A stretch of DNA of 64,000 bases, from the NCBI RefSeq assembly GCF_004664715.2, contig NC_051065.1, positions 147,695,487 to 147,759,486 of the forward strand, read 5' to 3'. A program made the position numbers and the translations under genes. Positions 1-12,020 of this stretch are shown here, piece by piece. Source of the stretch: Peromyscus leucopus (Eukaryota; Chordata; Mammalia; Rodentia; Cricetidae). The notes beneath the pieces are model-generated. The model was not told the DNA's origin and did no database searches. It saw only the letters and a list, made by a program, of their open reading frames with translations. The first letter of the stretch is position 1, and every line of letters begins with the position of its first letter.

Positions 1-245
1 TTGCTGAGATAAACAGAAAATAAAGGATAGCCTCGAGAGGGCCTGGAACCTATTCCAACTGGCCCCGACTGTCTCTGTCCCAGGATTTTTATAGAGATGC
101 CAAGGGGTGGAGCAAAAGACCTCCTTCCCCAGCACAGCCAAGTGCAGACCACCTCAGACACCTGCACTCAGGCCTGTGGTCCTGATCATCCTCTATTCGG
201 ACCTGCTGGGTAAAGCCACGAGGAACCGGAGAACGGGCTCCCACA
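1..245 (-). repeat. IAP-like LTR, cut by the window edge
   Basis: Minus strand starts TGTGGGAGCCCG, with a TATA element (CTATAAAAATCC) and CCTTTATTTTC near the end. Unit 2 is uninterrupted at the matching point (27376/27377), so this is a unit 1 insertion and not the end of the duplication. Confidence 0.75.
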
Positions 246-1959
246 ATCAACTAAACTGTACATCTGAGATTTAGGTGAACAAACAAAATTAAATCATCAT
301 ATTCCAACTCAAACCTCCTGCTCATCTTCCTCTTCAAATTACCTCATGACGGCTAACTTTATGAAATCAGAATATTAAAGTCATACCTCACTCCTCTGTG
401 TCCCCTATTCTCAGCTATCCATATTGACCAAAAAGTCACCTCTTTCTGTCCAAGTTATCTCCTCTCCTGAGCATCACTCACATGATCCTTGGATCAAACC
501 CCTAGTGCTGCTCAGATGGATTCTGAATTAATGTCCTAATTTCTCCTTCCCTTCGTTTTCACACTCTGTAAGAGCACACTTCTCTAAGTCAGTTTTAATT
601 TTATCATGGCTTGCTTCACATTCTTCAGTGAATCTCCATGAGTATGGCATATTTGAAACACTGGACACACTCCTTATCCTTCCCCATGTGAATATCCATT
701 TAGACTATGCCTTTGCAGTTCCCTACTAAAGAAACTGGTCTGTGTCTACATCACCTCATCTGAGCTGCCTTTAAGAGTTCTTTGGCCACTAAAATACACA
801 AAGGGAAATGTGTGTGTGCTCCATGTTGGGCTTGGCTTACTGCCACCATCCATCTTGAAGGTCTGAAGTTGCCATGGGAAGCTGGGTTGTCTGTTACTGA
901 TGCAGACTCAATGAGAATGAGTAAGTTCACCTAGGACCATCGGAATCTCCCAAGAGAGACCAGTCTCTGTGAAACCACCAAGCAAGAATAAATAAGTAGT
1001 TCAATTAACCTACTAAGTTTTAAGTTGGTTAATAGTTCAGCAAGAGCTACTAAATAAAATAACATTAGAGGGGATACCTGTGTGATATAGTATGAGCTAT
1101 ATTGTAATCTATGTCCAGTTTTGTCTGCTCCCTACAGTTTCATGCTTAGTTCTCCATGTAGCACTGTACATGACAGTAATGTGTACTTATATTTGCCCAT
1201 GTTTTCCATGCCCCCACGTGTCCAGGACATTGCTGGCACACACAGGTCTAGGTGTCATCTGCTCCAAGCTTTTCTTAGCCCCGTGTGCTTACATCTTACT
1301 TCTCACCTGCACAGCATTTCCCATGCAATTTGATAAGCACTGGTTCACTTGACTGTTCTCTAGTTTCCTGAGACTGGGGACTGTTGATCTTTTTGGACTC
1401 TCTGACATATGGCCTAATATATTAAATGGATATTATTAATTATTGAATGAATGAATAAACATCTACATAAAATATAGTTTATGCTTTTTATTTTTGATAA
1501 ATTTCAAAGCCAATCCATAGAGAAATCACCTATTTTCTAAATAGCTTCCAGATCTCACATGATCTGGAACAAAAACAAATGATTAGAAGGAACTCCACAG
1601 GAGCACTGTCCCTGGAATAGCTCTGACCATCCCTTCTCTATCACCCTGATCATTCAAAAATATAAATATTTGTGCAGCCAATGAATCTGGCTTCTAAATA
1701 CTGCTGAGGAAATACAGATTCATCCTCAGTACTGGAACCTAACACAGATGCCCCAGGATTTCACTCTGTGACACCAACAAACACATACTTGCTTCTCCAG
1801 TGAGATTGAATGACTTTTAGAGAAGAGTTATTCTGAAACAGAGAAATTCCCAATGTCATCCATTCCTCCACAGAGTGTCTGTCTCAGGTTTCTGGGTCAC
1901 CATCTGTCTAATGAGTCCCTTTCCTACTCTGTGATATATTCTCCCAGGGGCATACTTAC
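246..1959. other. Intron 2 of copy A, no feature recognised
   Basis: Collinear with 27377-27871 plus 34589-35790 in unit 2. The short open frame at 1092-1352 is not supported by composition or conserved frame. Confidence 0.7.
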
Positions 1960-3285
1960 TGATCAGAGCAACTGCGAATAACATTTTCAATAGCAGTAAA
2001 AATATTATGAATGAGATGAGGAGCAATTTGGAGAATCTGTGACAACTTTCATGAGTCCTGGTCTTCTTTTGAGGAGCTAAAAGACAAACCAAATTCATGT
2101 CTTCAGTTCTGTTCCTATTTCCTCTTCTTTCTCCTATTTTACTCTTTGTGCATGATAAACAATAAAAACATGATGTTTGAAATAATAGGAAAATATAATT
2201 GGAAATAATTATATTCCTTATATATTATATTTATATACTATATACATAATATATACATATGTAATTTATGTTAATTATAAAAAACATTACATTGTACATA
2301 AAATCATTCATTCCTGACATTGAGAATGATTGTTCTCAGTCTTTTGGTATGTATCTTTCCTAAAGTTTAAAGCTTTTACATATAAAATACGTGTTTTCCA
2401 TAATTAGAACACCATCAATACAACTTAGTGACCATCATTTTCTTTGACATTATATCATGATTTTTTCCATTATATTTTTATGTTCTATTTTGAGACAGTG
2501 ACTGGTATGTACCCCAAGTTGACTCCAATTCATTTTGTAGTCCAAGCAGGCCTCAAACTCACAGCAACCCCCCTGTCTCTAACTCCTGAGTTTTGTGATT
2601 ACAGGCTTGTGCCAAAACAACTGGATGGTAATTTTTCTGTATCATCATGTCTTCTTTATTAGTTTTATTATGATTGCATAGTATTCCATTATATACTTTT
2701 AAAGTTTCCAGCTTGCTTCCAACTTCAAATATGCAATAGTCAAGAAGTCACATTTTATGATAAAGTCACCACGTTTTCAGTCACCAATTCTTAATGAGTT
2801 ACAATACTTCCCAACCATGGATGAGGTCCTGGGTTCTGTCCCCATCACAGGAGGGAGAGATCGAAAGAAAGTACTCAACACCTGGATGCCAACAGACTAT
2901 GACATGTCACCAGATAGAGGGGAAATCAGTATGTATTGGTTTAGCTTTGAAACAATTTGTTACACATGTACGTGTCTGTTTATATGTAAAAAAGGATACC
3001 ATAACATGGGTGGTGGGATTTTCTCTAGATGGCAAAAGACAACACCTTCTCTTCTCCATTGTACAATCCCACAACCTTTCACATCTGTCTACAGGCAACA
3101 CACTTGGTTGACGCTCCAGTGACCCAGAGACATGGCCAGTGACTAAGATCATCTTTGTCCTTTACACCATCACTCACTAAAAGCAGCAGAAAATGTTTTC
3201 TTACCTGGAAGAGAGTCTGCATCCATGTCTGTGGAATCAAGTTTATTCCTGAGGTCTTGTTAATATAAATGTTTTCTGAAAATGT
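1960..3285 (-). pseudogene. Clec4b-like: Copy A exons 1-2 of a Clec4 receptor, exon 1 broken
   Basis: Exon 2 (1960-2076) is intact: same acceptor, GTAAGT donor and lysine-bearing membrane helix as copy B. Exon 1 is damaged. Its donor at 3204/3205 is good, but the homologue of the family initiator reads ACA (3285-3283). The upstream ATG used by copy B is followed in frame by TGA where copy B has CGA. A one-base deletion near 3254 (AAGACC against AAGAACC) shifts the frame. A downstream ATG or an alternative first exon could still make a tail-less protein. Exons 3-6 lie left of the window. Confidence 0.8.
2490..2628 (-). repeat. Old B1-like SINE, intron 1 of copy A
   Basis: Antisense B1-type sequence (TTTTGAGACAGTG, GGCCTCAAACTCACAGCAA, GTGATTACAGGC). 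Shared with unit 2. Confidence 0.7.
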
Positions 3286-3599
3286 GTTGAGAACCTGCCC
3301 TCATAAAATGTATGCCATTCCTCTTTAAAATAGATCCTGAATGAGAAACAAATGTGGCAGCAAATTGTCCCGATACCAGCTAGAGATGAGAGGCAGCAAC
3401 AGACAGCTGCCCTGAGCATACAACATGAGGTCCAGTCCCCTGACCTGCAAAGGGAGAATCACAGATGGAGAACACACCCAGGATCTGTATACAGTCATAG
3501 AGATACCAAGAACTCAATGGAGGAGAGAAGAAAACAGGAAGGAATGGAAAAGAGGAACCAGGCTGTTAGAGAAGTCAAACTCCTCACAGAGTTGAGATT

Positions 3600-4470
3600 C
3601 TGACACTCGGTCTGAGCTGACCTCTACAATAAAGCCTCCATTTCCCATCTTGTGCTGTGATTCCTACTCCCACAACCTGAAGAGCTGCCTCTTAGCCTAC
3701 CTGAAGCTTTAACACCACACTCAAGTCGCCCCCATGGACAGAAGAGTTCTTCAACACAAAGACACCTAGTATACACCCTAGACTGTCCCACCTCATGGAG
3801 TCAGTGTCTTCACCCTGCTCAGTCTCTGGAACCCACACCAGCTCTATCTGAGGCATGGATACTCCCCTTAACCTGCCTGCGCTCTGACACCCAGTTCTTC
3901 CTCACCCCATCAAGGGTTTCCTCGTTCTCTTGAAAGTCACTGAGTTCCACCTGTGTTTTCCACTCCCACATTCTGTACCTTGCCTGGTCCCTGGAACCCA
4001 CTCCTGGTTTACACTCTACAAGAAAGGTCGCCTCAGACTGCTGAGTCTCCGGATCCCACCTAACATTGTGCACTGGGTCCCACCCTCACCTCCTTCAAGT
4101 GCTGAGGTGTCACACCAGGCTGTCCGTGAGGACCCTCTGCTCACTCACTCATTCAGGGTTCTGACTTCCCACAAGAAGGGGCCTCAAGCATGGATGCCTT
4201 CTCCCCATGCTTGAGCTCAGAGGCTCTGCACCTGCCCATTATCAGACACATTGTCACCTCTCAGGCTCTGAAGTCTCACATCAGGCTGCTGCTTGTGGAC
4301 TTACTCCCCATTCAAGACACATTTCCCGTCACTGCTCGGGACCAATTCAGCTGTCAAGCCAGCCCTCTGCACAGACAGATCATTGTTTCCCCACACCCCA
4401 CCGTACCATGGACGCCTACCCTGCCTTGTCCTGTATAATACTTTACTCAAAATTGCATTATTTAGTAAGG
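3600..4470. repeat. Block alpha, unit 1: upstream flank of copy A exon 1
   Basis: Begins about 300 bp 5' of exon 1 in the gene's direction. It aligns in patches with 14930-16880 (block beta): for example CTCAGGCTCTGAAGTCTCAC against CTCAGGCTCTGATGTCTCAC, and CCAGCCCTCTGCACAG against CCAGCCCTCAGCACGG. It may hold the promoter, but no TATA or clear start site is visible. Confidence 0.6.
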
Positions 4471-4880
4471 AAAAGGAATATAGTATTTTTAAAGGATACA
4501 AGAAGAAAAAGAGAATTAGTAGTTCTCCATATGTGGTTCAGGGACCCAGTGATTCATGTACACACATCCTCCCAACTGTAACCACTTATTCCAGAGTCTA
4601 TCATTCAAACTCAGTTTACAAAATTGAGTTCTAAAGTTACCTCTCTCTCCCTTGGGAAAAAAAACCACAATGTGCATGAACTATACTTTCTCATCAACAA
4701 TTTCAGGGCCTAACTGGCTTACAACACCAAACACTTATTTCTCAATCACATTTTATTTGTGCTTAGGGTTTAGCTAAGGCTAATTCTGCTTGGATCCTTC
4801 CATGCATTTCCTCATTTTGGAGCCAAGACCACAGAGTAGTTAAGCATGAAATATACTCCTCTATTCTAATGCGACATTCA

Positions 4881-4964
4881 AGGCTAGTGATATGGCTCAG
4901 CAGGTATAGGTGTTTGCTACCAAGCCTGATCACCCAACTTCAATCCCTGAATATGATAAGAGAA

Positions 4965-5009
<45 letters not shown>
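4881..5009 (+). repeat. B2-like SINE with (CA)n tail, unit 1
   Basis: ATATGGCTCAGCAGGTATAGGTG... then a CA tract at 4965-5009. Confidence 0.65.
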
Positions 5010-5010
<1 letters not shown>

Positions 5011-5369
5011 GTAATGTAGTGGTCATTAAAAAGTCACTCTTATATTACTAGTCAATAGCAGTCACTTGCACAAACCTATAAATAGGTAGAAAGACAGACA
5101 ATGGACAATGTAGGTCCCACGGGAAAATATGTCAAGAGCATCAAAGTTTAATCCTTCCACAGAGAATTATGCAAACATACTTGATCAATTATGCAGACCA
5201 CTTCCAATCACTTTACATTATCTAGCTAAAGGATTGCTAGTAGCATCCTCAAAAATGTGGTATAAACAGCAAAACAAACAATTAGCAAGGTGGAGAGATA
5301 GCTTACAGGATAGGTTTTAAAAAAAAAAAAAATCTTTTCCAACAGGACTCATGAACTGAGCAGAGAATT

Positions 5370-5630
5370 CTCAAAGGAATAAATACAGATGGCCAGTGGA
5401 TACCTAAAAATGTGTTCAAAATACTTAGCCTTAAAGGAAATAAAAATATAAACAGTTTTGATATTCTATTTTGCACCCGTTAAAATAAAGTGGAGACATA
5501 AGAATCCCTGGAAGAATATTGGGCGTGTAGCCAAAGGATGATCAATTATTCTAAAAGGACAATTGCTCAACTATGTTCATAGCAGTGTTATTCCTAATAG
5601 CCAGAACCTGGAAACAACCTAGAGACAGGT
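5370..5630 (+). mobile_element. Old L1 ORF2 fragment, unit 1
   Basis: Degenerate match to the L1 3' ORF2 region (ATGTTCATAGCAGTGTTATT, ATAGCCAGAACCTGGAAACA). Shared with unit 2. Confidence 0.75.
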
Positions 5631-5833
5631 TTTCTCCCATGATAGGGTTTGGTATGACTTGGGCTTGAGCATTCTTTAACAACCACTATGAGTCCTATAT
5701 TCAGGTGTCCTGCTCTGTCCAAAATACACTGTTTCCTTATAGTTACCCATCACATTTGGCTCTTAAACTTTCTGTGCCCTCTTCCACAATGTTCCTTGAG
5801 CTTTGTATGGAAGGGAGTTGTGGTATATATGTC

Positions 5834-6187
5834 TGTAGCTAGAAGTTGTCCTATGTCCTGCCTGGTCCACAGCTGCTCAGACCCAAGTAAACACACAGAG
5901 GCTTATATTAATTAAAACTGCTCAGCCATTAGCTCAGGCCTACCACTGACTAGCTCATAGCATTTAAACTCAGCCCATTTCTGTTAATCTATATGTTAAC
6001 ACGTGTTCTGTGGCTTAACCTGTGTGCCATTACATGCTGCTCCCTGAACAGCAGGATGGCATCTCCTGACTCAGCCTTCCTGGTCCCAGAATTCTCCTTG
6101 TCTGCTTATCCATGCTATACTTCCTGCCTGGCTACTGGCCAATCAGCATTTTATTAAACCAGTGTACAAAAGCATTATCCCACAGCA
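5834..6187 (-). repeat. Old LTR, antisense, unit 1
   Basis: On the minus strand it starts TGCTGTGGGATAATG, includes ATTGGCCAGTAGCCAGGCAG and ends TCTAGCTACA. A polypurine tract (GAAGGGGGAAA) precedes it, as for a 3' LTR. Same family as the solo LTR at 20020-20411. Confidence 0.8.
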
Positions 6188-7706
6188 TTTCCCCCTTCAG
6201 TTTAATTAAAAAGGAAAGTTCTAACTTTAACATAGTAAAATTATATATAACAAAACAGTTATCAAACAAGAATTACAGTTACAATATCTAGACTATATAT
6301 ATTTGGCAAATTCAAAGAAAATATTCTATTTATCCTATATTTGTGAGTCTAAGGTTTCATATCTAATTTACCTTTTATCATAACTAAGGAAAATTATAAC
6401 TATATAGTCTTCAACTACATCAAAGACCTCAGAAGGATATAATATTACCTAATAAAAGGGAATGGATATGTATAGGATATTAAGGTAGATTATTGTATAT
6501 ACTAGTAAACTAATTTAGTAAAATATCAGCCTTAGATAAATTGTACTGTTATGGATTCTTGTATATTGATACAAATGCAAACTATGTTTATATTCTTATT
6601 CCAGATAATTTGTATATTGTTACAAATACAGAACCATATTTGTTGTAATGTACATATATTTCTACTCTTATTTGAAATGTTTTGTATATTGATACAAATG
6701 TAAAATTATATTTGTTATACTGTATGTATGTTCTACCTCTGCTTAGGATATTTGGTATATTGATATATATTTAGGATTATTGTCATATTGCATATTGTTC
6801 TATACATTTCCACCTCTGCTTAAGCTATTTTGTGTATTGTCACAATTTTGAAGTCATCATCCTTTTACTGCACATTTGCTTACAAACTGTTTACCCTGTT
6901 TACGTGAGGCCTTAGTACTTAGGTTATCTGGGTAGATAAGACTTAGAGATTTATAGTCACCTATGTTTGACATTTCTATTGTTATTTTAGATAGGTTCTC
7001 CAGACTTACAGAAACATATGTCAGATACATAAGTATCGTCAAAACTTTATAAACCTGAATAATATGGCATTTAAATGTTTCTTATTGCTCCTGGCAGCAC
7101 TGATCTGATCCCAAGACAATGCTGGGCTTCTGTGACATTTCCATTTGGAAATTTGTCTTCATCTTGGTACAAAATGGCCTACTAGGCAAACACCTGCCCT
7201 TGCCTCGACTGCTGACAGTAAAATGGTCTGACAGGTACTCTAAACCTGTAGCCACTTTGAATGCACCAGCAATGCTGAGTAACTTCAGGTGACCGTCCAG
7301 GCGGCCAGCTGTCTCTGTCTACTCTCACAAGACTTCTAAAAGTTGCTTGCGTCCTTCTCCCATTTCTCAGATATTATATTCCTTCTCAGGTCTTTGATAG
7401 GATTGAAGACTAACAGTTATAGTTACAATCTTTTTGTATCTGAGCTAGAACATATTAAGTATTAGATTTAGGTTCTTTAGGATAGGACAGCTTTTGGAAT
7501 GGTCTTTGTAACATGCCATTTACCTATGCTCCAGACTTCTCTGGATTTTAGTATGTGTCTTTTGTTTGATATTGTTCATGTTGGTTGTAGTTCCATCTTG
7601 TCTAGGTCATTATCCCTTATTCCTCATGGACAATATTTGATGATGATTCCCCTTTTGAATAGTTTTGTATTAGGTTAGAACTTTCTTATTTAGACAAAAG
7701 GGGGGA
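6188..7706 (+). mobile_element. Old ERV internal fragment, unit 1
   Basis: A/T-rich degenerate sequence. Its right part (7050-7706) resembles the 3' end of the young ERV and ends in a plus-strand polypurine tract (ACAAAAGGGGGGA) before the LTR at 7707. The leftmost part follows the antisense LTR, so two elements of opposite orientation seem to be fused. No usable frame. Confidence 0.65.
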
Positions 7707-7994
7707 TGTAGCGGGTAGCTTTTCCAACTTTGGCCTGGAAGTTCTACCCCCAGTGAGGCTTCCGGTAACTGTCACCCCTACCTAAGACCTGAGATCTGGA
7801 TGTGCCAGCTCTCTTGGTTCCTGGTGATCCTGGGTGTTGGATGGTAGACCAAGCAGAGTTCTCCAGAGAACACCGCTGGACTGCACTGCACCTCTCCCGG
7901 ATCTTGTAAACTATCCATTTACGTGTTGTAAGTTGCCCCAAAATAAACCTCCCTTCTAACTACATGTAGTTGCCTTAATAAATCCCCCATTACA
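7707..7994 (+). repeat. Old LTR, plus orientation, unit 1
   Basis: TGTAGCGGGTAGC...CCCATTACA, about 288 bp, with AATAAA near its end, directly after a polypurine tract. Confidence 0.75.
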
Positions 7995-9340
7995 TGTCCC
8001 ATTTAGGGGTGAGCATTCTGCTTATTCACTGTACCTTGGCCAGTTGTGGGTCTCTGTATTAATCATCATCTATAGCAAATTGAAGCTTCTCAGGAGAAGG
8101 CTGATACATTGATTCAGATTTAATGGTAAGTCTTTAAGAGCCAGTGTATTATGTCCCTTTAGCTAAATAATAGTAATAGATTCTCCCCTATAGCCTATGA
8201 TCACTCTAGTCGCAGGTTCTTACCCAATTATGGTTTCAGGTGTGTGCTTCATCTTATGGAGCTAAACTTAAATCTAATCAGAAAGTTGTTGGTTGCTGTC
8301 ATGATGTTGCAGCCACTATTCCACCAGTGGGCAGGTCTTGCCAAGTCACATCATACTTGTAGCTCCCAGGGTTCAGAACTGGATAAGATTGATGAATCCT
8401 CTTCTTCTCTGGTAGTATGAACAGCACTTCCCAGCACTATGATAGCTAGACAACAAGGATGAATGCTTCCAGCTTCATTCATTTGCCTGAAAATTTCATA
8501 ATTTCATCTTTCTGAACAGCTGAATAATATTCCATTGCATAAATATACATTTCATTATTCATTCATCAGCTGATGGACATCTAGGCCTTTTTCTCCTGGC
8601 TATTGTGAGCAGAGCATCAATGAACATGGATGAGCATGTGTCTCTAGATTAGGATACGGAGTCCTTTGGGTAAATGCCCAAGAGAGGTACAGCTTGATCG
8701 TCTGGCAGACATTATTTTTAGCTTTCTGAGGAACTCCACACTGATATTTACAGTCATTACTCCAGTTTGCACTCCTTCTGGCAATGAATAAGTGTTCCCA
8801 TGTCCCACATCCAGCTCAGCATTTGTTGATGCTGGGTTTCATTGTTGTTGTTTAGTTTTGTTTTATCTTAATCATTCTGACTGGGGTGTGAAAAACCTCA
8901 AAGAATTTTTAAATTGTGTGGATAAGGATTTTTCTCCAGTTGTTATCTTTCTTTTTATTGAATTGTTAATTTCCTTCCTTTTGTGGGAGTACTTTCCTTT
9001 TTCTAAAGCTCTTTGTCTATTCTAGATAGTAACTCTCTATCAGATATACAGTTGGTATTGAATTCTTTCTGATTCCACTGACAGCCTTTGCTGATCAGAA
9101 GCCCTTAGTTTAATGAGATCCCCATTATTAACTGTTTGTCTTAATTTCTGGTCTATTGGAGTTCTGTTCAAAGTCTTTTCCTGGGCCATTGAAGTCAAGC
9201 CTATCCCCTACTTTCTGCCCCATCGAATTCAGGGTCTAAAATCTAATGTCAGGGTCCTTGATCCATTTGGTTTTGAGCAAGTCTGAGCAAACATTTCTTA
9301 GACTCCAGTCTTTAATTCTGTGACATATCTGTGTATTTAA
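7995..9340 (-). mobile_element. Old L1 fragment, antisense, unit 1
   Basis: The minus strand carries degenerate L1 ORF2 (the KWIKDPDIRF stretch near 9240-9280) and internal L1 sequence. Many stops. Confidence 0.8.
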
Positions 9341-9355
9341 AAGTCCTCTGAGGAA

Positions 9356-9515
9356 GCCGGGCGTGGTGGCGCACGCCTTTAATCCCAGCACTTGGGAGGC
9401 AGAGGCAGGCGGATCTTTGTGAGTTCGAGGCCAGCCTGGGCTACCAAGTGAGCTCCAGGAAAGGCGCAAAGCTACACAGAGAAACCCTGTCTCGAAAAAA
9501 CCAAAAAAAAAAAAA
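9356..9515 (+). repeat. B1 SINE, unit 1 only
   Basis: GCCGGGCGTGGTGGCGCACG..., pol III boxes and poly-A, flanked by AAGTCCTCTGAGGAA (9341-9355, 9516-9530). Unit 2 has one copy of the target near 50610. Confidence 0.93.
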
Positions 9516-9724
9516 AAGTCCTCTGAGGAAAATTAAGGAGCACATAAAATACAAAATAGACTGAAGCTGTCCAGCACTGAGTACTGGGGCAATGCTGCAG
9601 TTCAAGTTCACTCTACTGTGCAGTCAGAGGAGCTAAGTGATGGGGGACCTTTCTGCTTCCTTCACCCGGCTCTGTTGTAGAAACAATAATGGTGAAAACT
9701 CACTCTAAACAAAGTAAAAGTCCC

Positions 9725-9870
9725 CCCAGATGTCAGGCCATGAAGGCCCGCACCTTTAATCCCAGCACTTGGGAGACAGATCTCTGAGTTTAAGGCCAGC
9801 ATACTCTACAGAGCAAATTCTGGGACATCCAGGGCTGCACAGAAACCTTGTCTAAGGAAGAAAATAAAAA
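9725..9870 (+). repeat. Degenerate B1-like SINE, unit 1
   Basis: GCACCTTTAATCCCAGCACT and a diverged second half. Shared with unit 2. Confidence 0.7.
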
Positions 9871-10689
9871 GTTCCCCCCAAGAATTATTGTGCACCTTCT
9901 TCCCTGGGAAGTGAACTTGTAAATCTGATACACATGAAACCAAAACCTGCATAGAAAGAACTTGAGTTTGATTGTGGTCAGGAAATGAGCAGCTAATGAA
10001 AGGCACAGTTGCAGGAACTCTGGGGTCACATTGGGATGGCCATGTGTAGATAAGATCCCACTTCTGTGGGATCTTCACAAGGAAATCTCACAGGAAGAAA
10101 TTCAATAGCAATTTCAAGGAGCTGGGTGTTGGAAGAAATAGGATGGTGATGGTGAACTGAAAATTCAGATCCAAGAGAAGTTCTGGAGACCAGTGTGCAC
10201 TGTGGTGACAACAGTCAATAGTATTACAGCCCGACAGGAATTTGTTTGGGAAGACCTTATGTGTTCTTTCTGCACAAACACAAATAAATGGCCACTGCCT
10301 TCAGTAATGCATGTGTTAGCTAACCTGTAATCATTTCCTAGTATATACGTATATCAGATCAGCACATCGGTATCTTAAGCATACAGAAGTTTACTAGTCA
10401 GTTATACATCAACAAAGCCAAAGAGGAAAGACAAATGGCAGATGGGGACAGAATCACAGCATCCAATCAGTGAGTAAAACCTTAGCATCAGACAGACCTT
10501 AGCAGAGAGACACAAGTGCTTTCTGTGTGTGCACAAAGGGCTCTCTAACATAGTGGCTGACAGGGAGAAAATGCTTCTTTTATGAATGAACAAATGGATG
10601 AATGAGGACAAACATGAGCCAATGTTCTCATAAATGGAAGAATCTGTGACCCAGCTACATAAAATTCTGCAGACATCAAGAATTTACTA

Positions 10690-10847
10690 AGACTCTGGGT
10701 GCAGGGTCAAATGCCTTTAATCCCGGCACTCAGGAAGGAAAGGCAGGAGGATCTTTGTGAGTATGAGACCATCCTGGTCTACATAGTAAGTTTTAGGACA
10801 GCTAGAGCTACATAGGGAGACCCTGACTTCTGAGAGAAAGAGAGATA

Positions 10848-10891
<44 letters not shown>
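10690..10891 (+). repeat. B1-like SINE with (AG)n tail, unit 1
   Basis: ATGCCTTTAATCCCGGCACT... followed by AG repeats at 10851-10891. The tail is far shorter in unit 2. Confidence 0.75.
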
Positions 10892-10894
<3 letters not shown>

Positions 10895-10995
10895 TACTAA
10901 GACCCTAGATTACTGATACAATTCCAAGCACCTATGTTTGAACCCTAACTATGTTCATAATTATGGATTTCACTCCAACCACGTCATGTGTCCAT

Positions 10996-11145
10996 AGAGA
11001 ATGTTTGATTCATAAGACAGCTGCATCATCTCACTAACTAACCTATAATAACCATCATAAGAGACATCACTCCAGCTCCATCCTTTAATGTTTGGGTGAT
11101 AATTTAGCACAACACAAAATCCCTTCTTGCCACTGTGTTCCTCTG
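10996..11145 (-). pseudogene. Relic Clec4 exon 6, unit 1
   Basis: On the minus strand a TTTCTCTTTCAG acceptor (11146-11157) is followed by a frame aligning to Clec4 exon 6: FCVVLNYHPNIKGW, then SWSD where WND is expected. The last two lectin cysteines are gone (DVSY for DVSC, LVSEMM for SVCEMM) and the frame runs past the usual stop. The 3' flank from about 10220 matches the copy B 3' flank around 19350-19600. The ending (EMMQL) differs from copies A-C (QMKKIYL), so it descends from another Clec4 lineage. No other exon of this gene was recognised with confidence between here and block beta. Confidence 0.75.
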
Positions 11146-11382
11146 AGCGCCAGAGTCTGAAAGAGAAAATGATGAAGGTAATTCACACAACAATACTTTG
11201 AAAAGGGATAGAGGCAACAGGGGTCTGAAAGCTGTGAGTGAACTTTGAGGAAATCAAGGTCATGGGTGCCCAAGTTACCCCTCACACACTACACATGCAG
11301 CTTCTCCTCCACTTGAATCTCTGGCTTTCCCTTGAAAACTGAGCCCACAGCACCTTATTGTATTATGTAGAATGCAGGCAAG

Positions 11383-11575
11383 TTGGACTGAGTCTATCAG
11401 GTCGATCTCAGTCCTTGGGGGTGGCCTTGATCTGGAGGTGATGGGAAAGGGGGGTGGGCTGGGGGGACGGGGAGGGGGGCAGGAAGGGGGAGAACAAGGA
11501 AATCTGTGGCTGTTATGTAGAACTGAAGAGTATTGTAAAATAAAATATATAAAATAAAAGAAATTTAAAAAAAAC
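11383..11575 (+). mobile_element. L1 3' end stub, unit 1 only
   Basis: L1 3' UTR with G-rich tract and A-rich tail, flanked by AATGCAGGCAAG (11371-11382, 11576-11587). Not in unit 2 (near 52970). Confidence 0.9.
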
Positions 11576-11739
11576 AATGCAGGCAAGTATCCCAAAGGCT
11601 CACCTTTTCTAAATAACATTCTTATTTACTCTTTGAGATCTTAATACAAGATATTTTGATCATAGTCTTTCCTGTCCCTATCTTCTTCTGGACTTTCCCC
11701 AAACTCCTTACTCACTCAACTTCATGTTTATTCTCTCTC

Positions 11740-12020
11740 ATTAAAAGAACAAAAACCATGGAGTCCATTTGTGTTTGTCGACTGCTCCTGAGCATGGGGC
11801 CTGCCCTGGAGTGTGGTTGTTGTACCTAGTGACACTCCACTAGGGAAAGCTGGTTTTCCTCTCCAGAAGCTATAAATGGGAAGAGCATCTGTGTTAGGGT
11901 GGGACTCTGTGCCCATGTCCCCTCCTCCATGCTGGGATTTAGTCTGGCTTGAGCATGTGCAGGTCTAAAGTATGCTGTCACAGTCTCTGTGAGCTCATGT
12001 GTGCATCTGCCCTTCTTAAT
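11740..12020 (-). mobile_element. Probable old L1-derived repeat, unit 1
   Basis: Resembles from memory a common rodent L1-associated repeat (GACACTCCACTAGGGAAA, GTGGGACTCTGTGCCCA). The counterpart in unit 2 is about 53220-53500. Confidence 0.45.

Noticed and set aside
246..260. Start of unit homology at 246 as the duplication breakpoint
   Set aside because: The sequence to the left is an LTR insertion; the matching point in unit 2 is an uninterrupted site, so homology probably continues outside the window.
1092..1352. 86-codon frame (and 34939-35181 in unit 2) as a small gene
   Set aside because: The frame is not preserved between units and there is no exon or promoter support; intronic.
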